Shown: positions 20,208-28,177 of the stretch, in pieces
How the letters are laid out: every line of letters starts with the position of its first letter
Numbering within the stretch: the stretch's first letter is position 1
Assembly: GCA_016195385.1 (NCBI GenBank)
Contig: JACPZS010000060.1
Location: 1-34,172, forward strand
Length of the DNA stretch: 34,172 nucleotides
Direction: 5' to 3'
Source of the DNA: Verrucomicrobiota bacterium
GTDB lineage: Bacteria > Verrucomicrobiota > Verrucomicrobiia > Limisphaerales > JACPZS01
Position numbers and translations under genes: made by a program
Notes under the pieces: model-generated
What the model saw: the letters and a program-made list of their open reading frames with translations, nothing else
Database searches by the model: none
What the model was told of the DNA's origin: nothing

Positions 20208-22265
20208 ATGCCTCCATTCAAAATGAAATTGAATTATTTTCGTTACTTTGTCAGTTGCTGGGTTGTGCTGGTTTCGTTGGCGGCACTGGCGGCCGAGCCA
20301 ACCCGCCCGGTGCCTCGGTTCTCGACTGCGCACATGGATCGAGGAGTCGATCCGTCGGTCGATTTTTACCGTTACGCCGCAGGCATCTGGCTGAAGAACA
20401 ATCCCGTGCCGGCGGATAAAGCACGCTGGGGAGGATTTGATGAACTCCAGGAGCGCAACTGGCAACTGATTCACGAAATTCTGAACGCGAGCGCTGCCGA
20501 GTCCACCGGCCCCGCGAACTTGCCGCGCCGCGAAGTGGGCGACTTTTTCGCGTCTGCCGGGGACACGAATCGAATCGAAAAGTTCGCCTTCAAACCCATC
20601 GAGCGTGATTTGAGAAGGATCGATCAACTCAAGAACACCGCCGCGCTCTTTGCGTTGATCGCGGATTTTCATGAGCGGGGAATCGGCGGATTTTTCACCG
20701 ACGACGTTTCGCCCGACGAGAAGAGCAGCGACATTTACGCGTTTCATCTGGCGCAAGGCGGGCTGGGGCTGCCGGACCGCGACTACTATTTGAAGAAAGA
20801 TTTCGCGAAGCAGCGCGAGGATTATCGCCAGCACATTTCGCGGATGTTCACGCTGCTCGGCGAAATGACGATGGCGGCGGAGCAGCACGCCGCGCTGGTG
20901 ATCGACATCGAAACCACGCTGGCCAAAAGCAGCCGGACGCGCGTCGAATTGCGCGATCCGAACGCCAATTATCACAAATTCAAAGTCGCCGATTTCGCGA
21001 CGGCAAATTCGGCCTCAGCCTGGCCGCGCTACTTCGTCGCCAGCGGACTGGACAAAGTCCCCGAAGTCATCGTCGGTCAGCCGGAGTTTTTTGCCGCACT
21101 TGACCAGTTGGTCAAGGAACGCCCGCTGGCGGACTGGAAGGTTTACCTTCGCTGGCATCTGTTGCGCGGTGCCGCGTCTTATCTCCATCGCGCGGTCGAA
21201 GCGGAGAACTTCGCTTTCTACGGCACCAAGTTGCGCGGCCAGCCGGAGCCGGAGCCGCGCTGGCAGCGTGCCGCGCGCGTGATCGACAGCCACATCGGCG
21301 AGGCGCTCGGTCAACTCTACGTCGAGAAATACTTTCCGGCCTCGGCCCGCACGCGCATGAACGAGCTTATCGGCAATCTGCGCGAAGTCTTCCGCGACCG
21401 TTTGAAAAAACTGGCCTGGATGTCCGAATCGACGCGCGCGAAGGCGCTGGTGAAATTCGATCGGTTCACGCAGAAGATTGGGCACCCCGAAAAATTCCGC
21501 GATTACTCGCCGGTGAAATTGCGCCGCGATGATTATCTCGGCAACGTGCAGCGCGCCGCGGTTTTCGAGACGCGCCGGCAAATCGCGCGCGTCGGCAGGC
21601 CGGTGGACAAAACCGAGTGGCACATGACGCCGCAGACGGTGAACGCGTATTTCAATCCGCTGCAAAACGAAATCGTTTTCCCCGCCGGCATTCTGCAGCC
21701 GCCGTTCTTTGACGTGGAGGCTGATGATGCGGTGAACTATGGCGCCATCGGCGTGGTCATCGGCCACGAAATTACGCATGGCTACGACGACGAAGGCCGG
21801 AAGTACGACGCGAGCGGCAACTTGAGTGATTGGTGGACGGAAATGGACGCGAAGGAGTTCGATGCCCGCGCGCAGAAAGTCGTCGATCAATATGCCGGCT
21901 ACGAAGCGCTGCCCGGCCTGAAAGTGAACGGGAAGTTGACGCTCGGGGAAAACATCGCCGACCTCGGCGGCACGAGCATCGCCTACGAAGCGCTCCAACG
22001 CGCGCTGGCCAAAGATCCGTCCAAGCGAAAGCCCATCGACGGCTTCACGCCCGAGCAGCGTTTCTTTCTCTCGCTCGCCCAGCTCTGGCGCACGAACTGG
22101 CGCGAAGCCGAACTGCGCCGCCGCATCACCGTCGATCCGCATTCGCCCGGACAATTCCGCGCCATCGGGCCGCATGTGAACCTGCCGGAGTTTTACGAAG
22201 CGTTTCAAATCAAGGAAGGCGCACCGATGTGGCGCGCGCCGGAACTGCGCGCGAAAATTTGGTAA
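20208..22265 (+). CDS. M13-family metallopeptidase (neprilysin/PepO-like)
   Basis: This 685-aa zinc endopeptidase is exported (hydrophobic segment FVSCWVVLVSLAALAA, residues about 15-30). The zinc site is H520EITH524 in GHEITHGYDDEGR, with the third ligand E581 in GENIADLGG and D585 supporting it. The N-terminal M13 domain has the family opening DRGVDPSVDFYRYAAGIWLKNNPVPADKARWG. The length and the C-terminal PHSPGQFRAIGPHVNLPEFYEAF are normal for bacterial PepO proteins. Expected role: cleavage of small peptides outside the cytoplasm. ATG 20208 or ATG 20223 could be the start. It is divergent from DUF1553 with only 125 nt between the starts. Confidence 0.9.
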   Translation: MPPFKMKLNYFRYFVSCWVVLVSLAALAAEPTRPVPRFSTAHMDRGVDPSVDFYRYAAGIWLKNNPVPADKARWGGFDELQERNWQLIHEILNASAAESTGPANLPRREVGDFFASAGDTNRIEKFAFKPIERDLRRIDQLKNTAALFALIADFHERGIGGFFTDDVSPDEKSSDIYAFHLAQGGLGLPDRDYYLKKDFAKQREDYRQHISRMFTLLGEMTMAAEQHAALVIDIETTLAKSSRTRVELRDPNANYHKFKVADFATANSASAWPRYFVASGLDKVPEVIVGQPEFFAALDQLVKERPLADWKVYLRWHLLRGAASYLHRAVEAENFAFYGTKLRGQPEPEPRWQRAARVIDSHIGEALGQLYVEKYFPASARTRMNELIGNLREVFRDRLKKLAWMSESTRAKALVKFDRFTQKIGHPEKFRDYSPVKLRRDDYLGNVQRAAVFETRRQIARVGRPVDKTEWHMTPQTVNAYFNPLQNEIVFPAGILQPPFFDVEADDAVNYGAIGVVIGHEITHGYDDEGRKYDASGNLSDWWTEMDAKEFDARAQKVVDQYAGYEALPGLKVNGKLTLGENIADLGGTSIAYEALQRALAKDPSKRKPIDGFTPEQRFFLSLAQLWRTNWREAELRRRITVDPHSPGQFRAIGPHVNLPEFYEAFQIKEGAPMWRAPELRAKIW

Positions 22266-22314
22266 ACTCGATCCGCGAAACAGCATTCCACGACAAACAC
22301 ACGCCGTTTATTGA

Positions 22315-22329
22315 CACTTTTCCAAAGTG
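22315..22329. promoter_or_regulatory. Small inverted repeat upstream of hicB
   Basis: CACTTT and AAAGTG pair around TCC. A TTGACA (22311-22316) overlaps its left end. It could be an autoregulatory operator, but no -10 is visible at proper spacing. Confidence 0.25.
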
Positions 22330-22370
22330 AGCGCTTGCCGGGATACGTCCGCAAATTTAGATTCGACCGC

Positions 22371-22610
22371 GTGAAAAGCTATCAGGAATACGACATCAAC
22401 TATTTCCAAGACGAGGACGGGATGTTCACTGCGGAAGTGCCGGCCATCCGCGGTTGCGTAGCTTGGGGTAAGACTCTGCGCGAAGCTTATCACAACACTG
22501 TTGACGCGATTGAAAGTTGTCTCGAAGCGCGGGCAAAAGTTGCGGCCAGGAAACCGCGCAAACCGCGCTATGCTGGCCTGAACATCTACCGTCGCCCGAT
22601 TCATGCCTAA
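22371..22610 (+). CDS. hicB: HicB-family antitoxin
   Basis: This short antitoxin (79 aa from GTG 22371; longer starts exist at TTG 22311 and 22335) has the HicB partial RNase-H-like fold. The key segment is FQDEDGMFTAEVPAIRGCVAWGKTLREAYHNTVDAIESCLE, matching the PDEDGGY...VPALPGC...GxT.EEA pattern of the family. No C-terminal helix-turn-helix or ribbon-helix-helix is visible (the tail is KPRKPRYAGLNIYRRPIHA), so DNA binding may rely on the toxin or be absent. Its last bases overlap the hicA start (ATG 22603), so translation is coupled. GTG 22371 is chosen because family homology starts at KSYQEY. Confidence 0.8.
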   Translation: MKSYQEYDINYFQDEDGMFTAEVPAIRGCVAWGKTLREAYHNTVDAIESCLEARAKVAARKPRKPRYAGLNIYRRPIHA

Positions 22611-22821
22611 ACTTGTGCCGATCTCGCACCGCGAGTTGGCGCGCAAACTTCGTCGAGTGGGCTTTGTGGAGATCCGCACCCGGCGTCATCCTGTTTACTA
22701 CTCGGCGGAGAAAGACCTCACGATTCCAATCCCCATGCACCCCGGCGACGTGCCGAAAGGGACTCTGCGGAGCATCATTCGTGAAATGCAACTCAGCGTG
22801 GAAGAGTTCACCGCCTTGTAA
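22603..22821 (+). CDS. hicA: HicA-family toxin (mRNA interferase)
   Basis: This 72-aa toxin has a double-stranded RNA-binding-like fold. The family pattern is ISHRELARKLRRVGFVEIRTRRHPVYYS, with the catalytic His at H29, where HicA usually has (G)SH, then PMHPGDVPKGTLRSIIREMQLSVEEF, very close to the usual HPG..KGTLR.I motif. It cleaves mRNA until bound by HicB. It overlaps hicB by 8 nt, giving the order antitoxin-toxin. Confidence 0.88.
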   Translation: MPKLVPISHRELARKLRRVGFVEIRTRRHPVYYSAEKDLTIPIPMHPGDVPKGTLRSIIREMQLSVEEFTAL

Positions 22822-22909
22822 GAACGGAGCGCGATCTTTCCGCTGACCCTGCCGATTTGGAAATCGGCGATACGGCAGATTGGGAAACCTGCGCTACGAT
22901 TCTCGGAGC

Positions 22910-22990
22910 GCGACCTTCAGGTCGCTTCAACGGGCGAGGGCAGGAGGTATGGCGATTTCAATTTGGACGTTGAAGCGGCGTGAACGCCGC
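22910..22990. repeat. Nested hairpin element
   Basis: Two hairpins, GCGACC-TTCA-GGTCGC (22910-22925) and GCGGCG-TGAA-CGCCGC (22975-22990), are linked by an outer inverted pair TTCAACG (22926-22932) / CGTTGAA (22968-22974). It resembles a REP/BIME unit of a third sequence family, between hicA and the AT-rich orphan gene. No protein-coding reading is convincing here. Confidence 0.55.
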
Positions 22991-22997
22991 GCGCCGG

Positions 22998-23648
22998 CTA
23001 ATCCTCTGCGCTGGCAAAAAGACTCCGCTCTTTCTGCAATCGAAGCTGACTTTCCACGCTCGATTTTTCTGCAAGGATTAAATCACAGGTAGCTTTGAAA
23101 ACAGGAATGTTTGAATCCACCAATCCTTTGAAACCATTGGCATTGATGAAATGAGTCTTGAGTTGTTCAGTTAAGATTCGTGGGTCAACTGCCAACGGTT
23201 CGGCCATCTGCTCCTTGAGCAAATCTAACCTTGCTAAGATATGGCATAACTCAAAATGGCAATGGCTCACTTCCTTCACCAAATTCGGATTCTTGTGGAA
23301 CGTGTTAATGGTGATTTTGCACTTCTCCAAGAAGTCAGGATAAATGCTGTAGGTTGGGATGATCCAATTCGTCTTCCACGTCTTGAGCGCATTCGCCAGA
23401 TTCTCCAATTCGCCGGAAAGCTGCGTCAGCTTTCCCCTGTAGAAATCCAATTCGTTCGCTGCCGATTGAAGTGACGCGATATACTCTTTTAGCTCTTTAA
23501 TCTTATCTTTGTCGTTTTGGTGACGCTGATTTAGGAAAAAGCCGATGAACGTGGCCACGATGCCGCCTGCGAAACTCGCGAGTTTGAAATACCACGCTTC
23601 ATGTGAATCAGCATCCGCCAGCATAAAAGCAAAATTGAGAATCAGCAT
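22998..23648 (-). CDS. Membrane-anchored coiled-coil protein of unknown function
   Basis: This 216-aa protein starts with a short hydrophobic stretch (LILNFAFMLADADS), then a clear membrane helix (about residues 22-42, YFKLASFAGGIVATFIGFFL), then a charged helical region (QRHQNDKDKIKELKEYIASLQSAANELDFYRGKLTQL). The rest is alpha-helical with no recognised domain. Its codon use is noticeably more AT-rich than that of its neighbours (Lys AAA, Leu TTA/TTG), which suggests recent acquisition. It ends 176 nt from hicA and lies tail-to-tail with it. A HicBA or phage-related linkage cannot be shown. Confidence 0.7.
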   Translation of the reverse strand: MLILNFAFMLADADSHEAWYFKLASFAGGIVATFIGFFLNQRHQNDKDKIKELKEYIASLQSAANELDFYRGKLTQLSGELENLANALKTWKTNWIIPTYSIYPDFLEKCKITINTFHKNPNLVKEVSHCHFELCHILARLDLLKEQMAEPLAVDPRILTEQLKTHFINANGFKGLVDSNIPVFKATCDLILAEKSSVESQLRLQKERSLFASAED

Positions 23649-23663
23649 AATCAGTTGAGATTG

Positions 23664-25013
23664 TTAACTAAAACTTGTCTGCAATGCCCGCTCAATCCTC
23701 GCCTGCGTTTTTTCTTTCCCCATCACCTCCAGCAAATGATACAGGCTCGGGCCGTTGGGATTGCCGGTGACGGCGAGGCGGGTCGGATGGATGAGCACGC
23801 CGACTTTTATGCCGAGTTCGGTGGCGGTTGCTTTCAACGTGGCTTCAATGCTCGTGGCGTCGAAGGTGGCGAGTTTGGCGAAGGCGGCTCGGAGTTTTTC
23901 CACGCGCGGTTTGTTCTCGGGCACGAAACTTTTCTTCGCGGCTTCGGGGTCGTAGGTGATTTCGTCGCGGAAATAAAATCCGGCGTAGGCGGGAAGTTCG
24001 GCGAAGGTTTTGATCTTGCCGCGGCAGGTGTCGAGCGCGGCTTTGACGTAGTTCGTGTCGAACGTGTTGGTATCGACGCCGGCCTTGGCAAAGGCGTGGA
24101 CGCCGAGTTCGTAGAAGCGATCGGGGGCGAGTTCGCGGCAGTATTCGCCTTGCAGCCAGACGAGTTTCTCGAAGTCGAACTTGGCGTTGTGCCGGAGAAT
24201 TTGCGGCAGATCAAAACGCTCGACGACTTCGGCGAGGGAGAGTTTTTCGACGTTGTCCTTAGGCGACCAGCCGAGGAGGCAGAGGTAATTGTTCACGGCT
24301 TCGGGCAGGAAACCCTCATCGAGATAAGTCGTGAGCGACGCGCCGCGGTCGCGTTTGCTCATCTTGCTGCCGTCGGCGTTCAGGATGAGCGGGATGTGCG
24401 CATACTTGGGCGGCTCGACGCCAAACGCGCGGAAGAGCGCGATGTGCTTGGCGGTGTTGCTCAAATGATCCTCACCGCGAATGACGTGCGTGATGCCCAT
24501 CTCCAAATCGTCCACCACGTTGACGAAGTGGAACACGGGCTGGCCGTCGCTGCGGACGATGACGAAGTCGGGATCAACTTCCTCGCGGTCGGTGAGTTTG
24601 CGCAGCACGTCGCCGACGACAAGGTCGGGAATGAGAACCGGCGCGCGCTGCATTTTGAATTTGATCGCGCCTTGATGTTCGTAGGCGAGGCCGTGCGAAA
24701 GCAACGCCTCAACGCGGCGATCGTAATTTTCCTTCCGTTGCGATTGGAAATACGGACCGCGGTCGCCTTTACCTGGGCCGGTGGCGTCGCTGGTGAGCGG
24801 ACCTTCATCCCAATGCAGACCGAGCCAGCGAAGCCCGTTCAAAATCACGTCCACGGCTTCGTGCGTATTGCGCGCGGCGTCGGTATCCTCGATGCGCAGG
24901 ACAAACGTGCCGCCGGTGTGGCGGGCGTAAAGCCAGTTGAACAGCGCGGTGCGCGCGCCGCCGATGTGCAAATAACCAGTGGGCGATGGTGCGAAACGAA
25001 CGCGAGGTTTCAT
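23664..25013 (-). CDS. gltX: Glutamyl-tRNA synthetase
   Basis: It charges tRNA-Glu with glutamate. It is a class I enzyme with the HIGH motif HIGG (H16) in APSPTGYLHIGGARTAL and the KMSKS motif KMSKR (217-221) in ADGSKMSKRDRGAS. VRIEDTDAARNT matches the family LRIEDTD block. The C-terminal helical anticodon-binding part has FLPEAVNNYLCLLGWSPKDN...EKLSLAEVVERFDL. At 449 aa it is shorter than the usual 470-500 because residues 105-122 go straight from GLAYEHQGAIKF to a strand, with no Cys-rich insert. A heptamer repeat lies 11 nt upstream of the ATG. No RBS is evident in the A-rich leader. Confidence 0.93.
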   Translation of the reverse strand: MKPRVRFAPSPTGYLHIGGARTALFNWLYARHTGGTFVLRIEDTDAARNTHEAVDVILNGLRWLGLHWDEGPLTSDATGPGKGDRGPYFQSQRKENYDRRVEALLSHGLAYEHQGAIKFKMQRAPVLIPDLVVGDVLRKLTDREEVDPDFVIVRSDGQPVFHFVNVVDDLEMGITHVIRGEDHLSNTAKHIALFRAFGVEPPKYAHIPLILNADGSKMSKRDRGASLTTYLDEGFLPEAVNNYLCLLGWSPKDNVEKLSLAEVVERFDLPQILRHNAKFDFEKLVWLQGEYCRELAPDRFYELGVHAFAKAGVDTNTFDTNYVKAALDTCRGKIKTFAELPAYAGFYFRDEITYDPEAAKKSFVPENKPRVEKLRAAFAKLATFDATSIEATLKATATELGIKVGVLIHPTRLAVTGNPNGPSLYHLLEVMGKEKTQARIERALQTSFS

Positions 25014-25023
25014 GGGCCAATTA

Positions 25024-25058
25024 AAAAGTCAAAACGCAAAAAGCAAAAGGCAAAACGA
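25024..25058. repeat. Heptanucleotide A-rich tandem repeat upstream of gltX
   Basis: Five consecutive 7-mers: AAAAGTC, AAAACGC, AAAAAGC, AAAAGGC, AAAACGA. It lies in the 5' leader of gltX (11 nt before its ATG on the - strand) and between it and rnd. Confidence 0.65.
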
Positions 25059-25188
25059 GTTTCGCCAGGTGGGAAAAACGTCCGCTGGGCTGGTTGGCAG
25101 CGACGGCCAGCGCACTTTCCGAGCGGCAAGTCCGCAGCGGATTGGACGAACACTTGCGTCCTCTCCATCGTTCCGCTAACTAAACCGC

Positions 25189-26105
25189 GTGCTAGATACG
25201 ACCGAAAAATTGGCCGCGCTCGTCGCGCGTTTGCGAGATATGGATTGGGTCGCCGTGGACACGGAGGCCGACAGCTTGCACGCGTATCCGGAAAAATTGT
25301 GCCTCATCCAAGTGAGCGCCCGCGGCTTGAACGAGTTGGTTGACCCGCTCGCGCAGACGGATTTGCGCCCGCTGTTGGAAGTTTTTCGGCAACACGAATT
25401 GATTTTCCACGCGGCGGATTATGATTTGCGGTTGCTGCGGCGCGCGTTCGATTTCACGCCCGCGCAGATTTTCGACACGATGGAAGCCGCGCGGTTGCTC
25501 GGCCATCGCGAATTCGGGCTGACTCACCTCGTCAAAAAATATCTCGACGTGACGCTCGAAAAAGGGCCGCAGAAAGCCAACTGGGCCCGCCGGCCGTTGA
25601 CCGAGCGAATGCAGATTTACGCGCGCAACGACACGCGCCACTTGAAGGCGGTCGCGGATTTGTTGCGCGCGGAACTGCAGCAGAAAGGCCGGCTGAGGTG
25701 GCACCAGGAGGTTTGCGCGCGGTTGGTGACGGCGTGCGCGCAGCCGCGAACGGTGGATCCCGATCGCGTCTGGCGTTTGAGCGGCAGCGCGCGGCTCACG
25801 CGGCAAGGGTTGGCGGTCTTGCGCGAGTTGTGGCACTGGCGCGAGCGCGAGGCGGTGGCGGCCAACAAGCCGCCGTTCTTCGTTTTAAGCCACGAGCAAT
25901 TGGTGGCGATTGCAGCGGCGGCTTCGCATAGCCGGAAAAGCGCCGGCGGGCGGCGTTGGCCAAGAAGCGCGACCTGCGAGCGGTGGAATTGGGCATTGAT
26001 GCTACGCTCATCGCCAGCCGGGCAACTCTCGATTTGCTCGCGCGCGACGAGCATAATCACCACGATTTATTGATGACGTGGCAGCGCGATTTGTTGCTCG
26101 CCTAA
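25189..26105 (+). pseudogene. rnd: Ribonuclease D, frameshifted in the HRDC region
   Basis: It is a 3'-5' exoribonuclease of the DEDD family that trims tRNA and other RNAs. DEDD residues: D24 and E26 (VAVDTEADS), D79 (FHAADYDLRLL) and a late motif YARNDTRHL. The first HRDC-type region is present (RQGLAVLRELWHWREREAVAANKPPFFVLS). In frame 1 the ORF goes out of register at about 25930 and ends at 26073 with unlike residues. Frame 3 carries PEKRRRAALAKKRDLRAVELGIDATLIASRATL...WQRDLLLA to a TAA at 26103-26105, which is the normal RNase D tail. A deletion or one-base change near 25925-25940 explains it. The product would lack about 60-80 residues compared with typical RNase D. It starts at GTG 25189. 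Confidence 0.85.
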
Positions 26106-27304
26106 CGCACGATTTCGAAAGCGAACCCTTTCAAGTATTCTGTTTCCGGAATGGCGGGGATGACCGGGTGGTCGGGGGACTGGGTGAACACCGCCACGCG
26201 CCGCAGCAGACAGCGCGCGTCGTACGCCGCGTCGAGAATGACTTGCTGAAACAAGTTGGCATCGACGTGATGCGAACAACAAAAGGTCGCCAGCGTGCCG
26301 CCGGTTTTCAGAAGCTTCATCGCACGCAGATGAATTTCCTTGTAGCCCCGCAGCGCATCGCCGACAGACGCGCGGTTTCGGGTGAATGACGGTGGGTCCA
26401 ACACGACGAGATCGAAGCGCGGAATGAGTTTTTCATGCGGCGCCGTCGTCGTCTGCGCCTTCAACCAGTCAAAAACGTTCGCCGTTTCAAACGAGACTTT
26501 TTCTGCCAGGCCGTTTTCGGCGGCGTTGCGGGCGGCAGCGGCGTTGGCCTCCGCGCTTTGATCGATGGCGTGGACTCGCGCCGCGCCGGCGCGAACAGCA
26601 TGGAGCGCAAAGCCGCCGAGAAAACTGAAGCAATCGAGCACTTGCCCGCCTTTCGCCAGTCCGGCGACGCGCTGGTAGTTCGCCTGCTGGTCCAGGTAAA
26701 GCCCCGTCTTGTGTCCGGTCAACAAATTGGTGAAAAATTTCAGACCGTTCAATTTTACGATCAACTCCCCTTCGAACGTGCCGGCCAGAACTCCGTTCGC
26801 GTCGGGCAAGCCTTCAAATTTGCGCGAAGCCATTTCGTTGCGCTCGACGATGGCGCGGGGCGAAAAAATCTTTTGGAGCGCGGCGAGGATCTCTGGCTTT
26901 CTCCTGTCCATGCCGAGGGAGGAAGTTTGCACGACCAGCACATCTTCGTATTTGTCCACAATCAACCCGCTCAAAAAGTCACTTTCCGCATTGACGACGC
27001 GGAAGGAAGTGGCCGCAGGCAGGTGGCGCTGGCGGACCGCGAGCGCCGCACGGATGCCGGTTTCAAAGAAAGTTTGATCGATTTCAACGCGCTCGCGGGA
27101 GAGAAGGCGGACGTTGATTTTTGATTTTGAGTTGAAAAATCCGACACCGAGAAATCGCTGGCGATGGTCCTTCACCTGCACGACGTCGCCATCGGCGGCG
27201 GGTGCGGTGAGGCGCAGGATTGAGCCTTGATAAATCCAAGGGTGGCCGGCGATGAGGCGATCAGCCTCGCCGGGACGAAGCAAAACCGTGGGCAATGTGT
27301 CCAT
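26102..27304 (-). CDS. Class I SAM-dependent rRNA methyltransferase (RlmI-like, PUA domain)
   Basis: This 400-aa protein has an N-terminal PUA RNA-binding domain (LLRPGEADRLIAGHPWIYQGSI) and a middle domain (GFFNSKSKINVRLLSRE, SDFLSGLIVDKYEDVLVVQTSSLGMD). The Rossmann methyltransferase domain starts near 220: GGQVLDCFSFLGGFALHA (SAM loop), ARVHAIDQSAEA, FDLVVLDPPSF (catalytic DPP loop) and GGTLATFCCSHH. This order matches RlmI/YccW-type 23S rRNA 5-methylcytosine methyltransferases; the exact target base is inferred only. ATG 27304 is chosen over an extension to 27400. Its end overlaps the rnd tail by 4 nt (convergent). Confidence 0.88.
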   Translation of the reverse strand: MDTLPTVLLRPGEADRLIAGHPWIYQGSILRLTAPAADGDVVQVKDHRQRFLGVGFFNSKSKINVRLLSRERVEIDQTFFETGIRAALAVRQRHLPAATSFRVVNAESDFLSGLIVDKYEDVLVVQTSSLGMDRRKPEILAALQKIFSPRAIVERNEMASRKFEGLPDANGVLAGTFEGELIVKLNGLKFFTNLLTGHKTGLYLDQQANYQRVAGLAKGGQVLDCFSFLGGFALHAVRAGAARVHAIDQSAEANAAAARNAAENGLAEKVSFETANVFDWLKAQTTTAPHEKLIPRFDLVVLDPPSFTRNRASVGDALRGYKEIHLRAMKLLKTGGTLATFCCSHHVDANLFQQVILDAAYDARCLLRRVAVFTQSPDHPVIPAIPETEYLKGFAFEIVR

Positions 27305-27490
27305 GATAGTTTGTAAACAGTTGGGCGAAATTTTCGCCGAGTGCGCTTGAATGATGGCGCGTTGCGGAGGGGATGAAGCCAGAAGGCGGCTCGGCAGCAA
27401 AGGAAATTACTTGGATTTTTTCGGCGTCGCACACGCTATATGCACGGGTTCTCGTCTTGAAATGGAACCGGCCCCGGTTAAACTTTGGCC

Positions 27491-28174
27491 ATGCAACTGC
27501 CGTCCGAAATCGCCGTGATGACGCTGCCGAACGTGATTCTGTTTCCGCAAGCGATGATGCCGCTGTTTATTTTCGAGCCGCGTTACCGGCAGATGCTGGC
27601 GGTCGCGTTGGAATCCCACCGGATGTTTTCGGTGGCGATGCAGAAGCCGGGGCGCGTCCGCGAAGCGCCTTGCGCAGTGGCCGGGCTGGGTTTGATTCGC
27701 GCGTCGGTGGCGAACCAGAACGGCACTTCCAATTTGATTTTGCAGGGCATCGCGCGTGTCGAGCTGGGCGAGGCTGTCCAGACGAAACCGTACCGCATCC
27801 ACACCATCCGCCCGCTGCTGGCCGAAGATTGCGCCGGTTCCGCACTTGGCGGGTTGACCAAAACCGTGCGGACTTTGGTTCGTGCCCGACTCAAGCAGGG
27901 ATTGCAACTGCCGCCGCAAGTCATGAAAAAACTGGCGGAAGCAAATGGCGGCGTGGATTTGCCGGCGTTGAATTCATTTTCGCTTGAGCAAATTCTCAAG
28001 TACCTGGAAGAAATCGAAGATCCCGAACAAATTGTGGACATCGTATCGCATACACTGCTGACGATCCCGACGGAGCGGCAAAAAATCCTGGAAACGATCG
28101 ATTTGGAGAAGCGCCTGGAAAAACTGGTGCGCTTTTTGGTGGCGGAAATCGAAAGACATCGCGACACTGACTGA
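27491..28174 (+). CDS. LON-N substrate-binding domain protein
   Basis: This 227-aa protein consists of the Lon protease N-terminal (LON) domain without the AAA+ or Ser-Lys parts. Diagnostic blocks: LPNVILFPQAMMPLFIFEPRYRQML and MQKPGRVREAPCAVAGLGLIRASVANQNGTSNLILQGIARVELG. The C-terminal helices (about 150-227) are charged. Stand-alone LON proteins may regulate proteolysis or bind peptides; the partner is unknown. The start ATG 27491 is preferred over TTG 27485. It is followed after 3 nt by the DUF1844 gene. Confidence 0.85.
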   Translation: MQLPSEIAVMTLPNVILFPQAMMPLFIFEPRYRQMLAVALESHRMFSVAMQKPGRVREAPCAVAGLGLIRASVANQNGTSNLILQGIARVELGEAVQTKPYRIHTIRPLLAEDCAGSALGGLTKTVRTLVRARLKQGLQLPPQVMKKLAEANGGVDLPALNSFSLEQILKYLEEIEDPEQIVDIVSHTLLTIPTERQKILETIDLEKRLEKLVRFLVAEIERHRDTD

Positions 28175-28177
28175 CGC

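Noticed and set aside
22311..22316. TTGACA as a clear promoter for hicBA
   Set aside because: No -10 box occurs at 16-18 nt spacing (CTTGCC is there), so it was kept only as part of a possible operator region.
22880..23092. A short frame in the hicA-orphan intergenic region
   Set aside because: It runs through nested palindromes, so it is a repeat reading and not a gene.
23655..25343. A 562-codon open frame on the + strand opposite gltX
   Set aside because: It is the antisense of gltX, which has clear class I synthetase motifs. Long antisense frames are expected in GC-rich codon usage, and this one has a biased G/E/V-rich composition without domain pattern.
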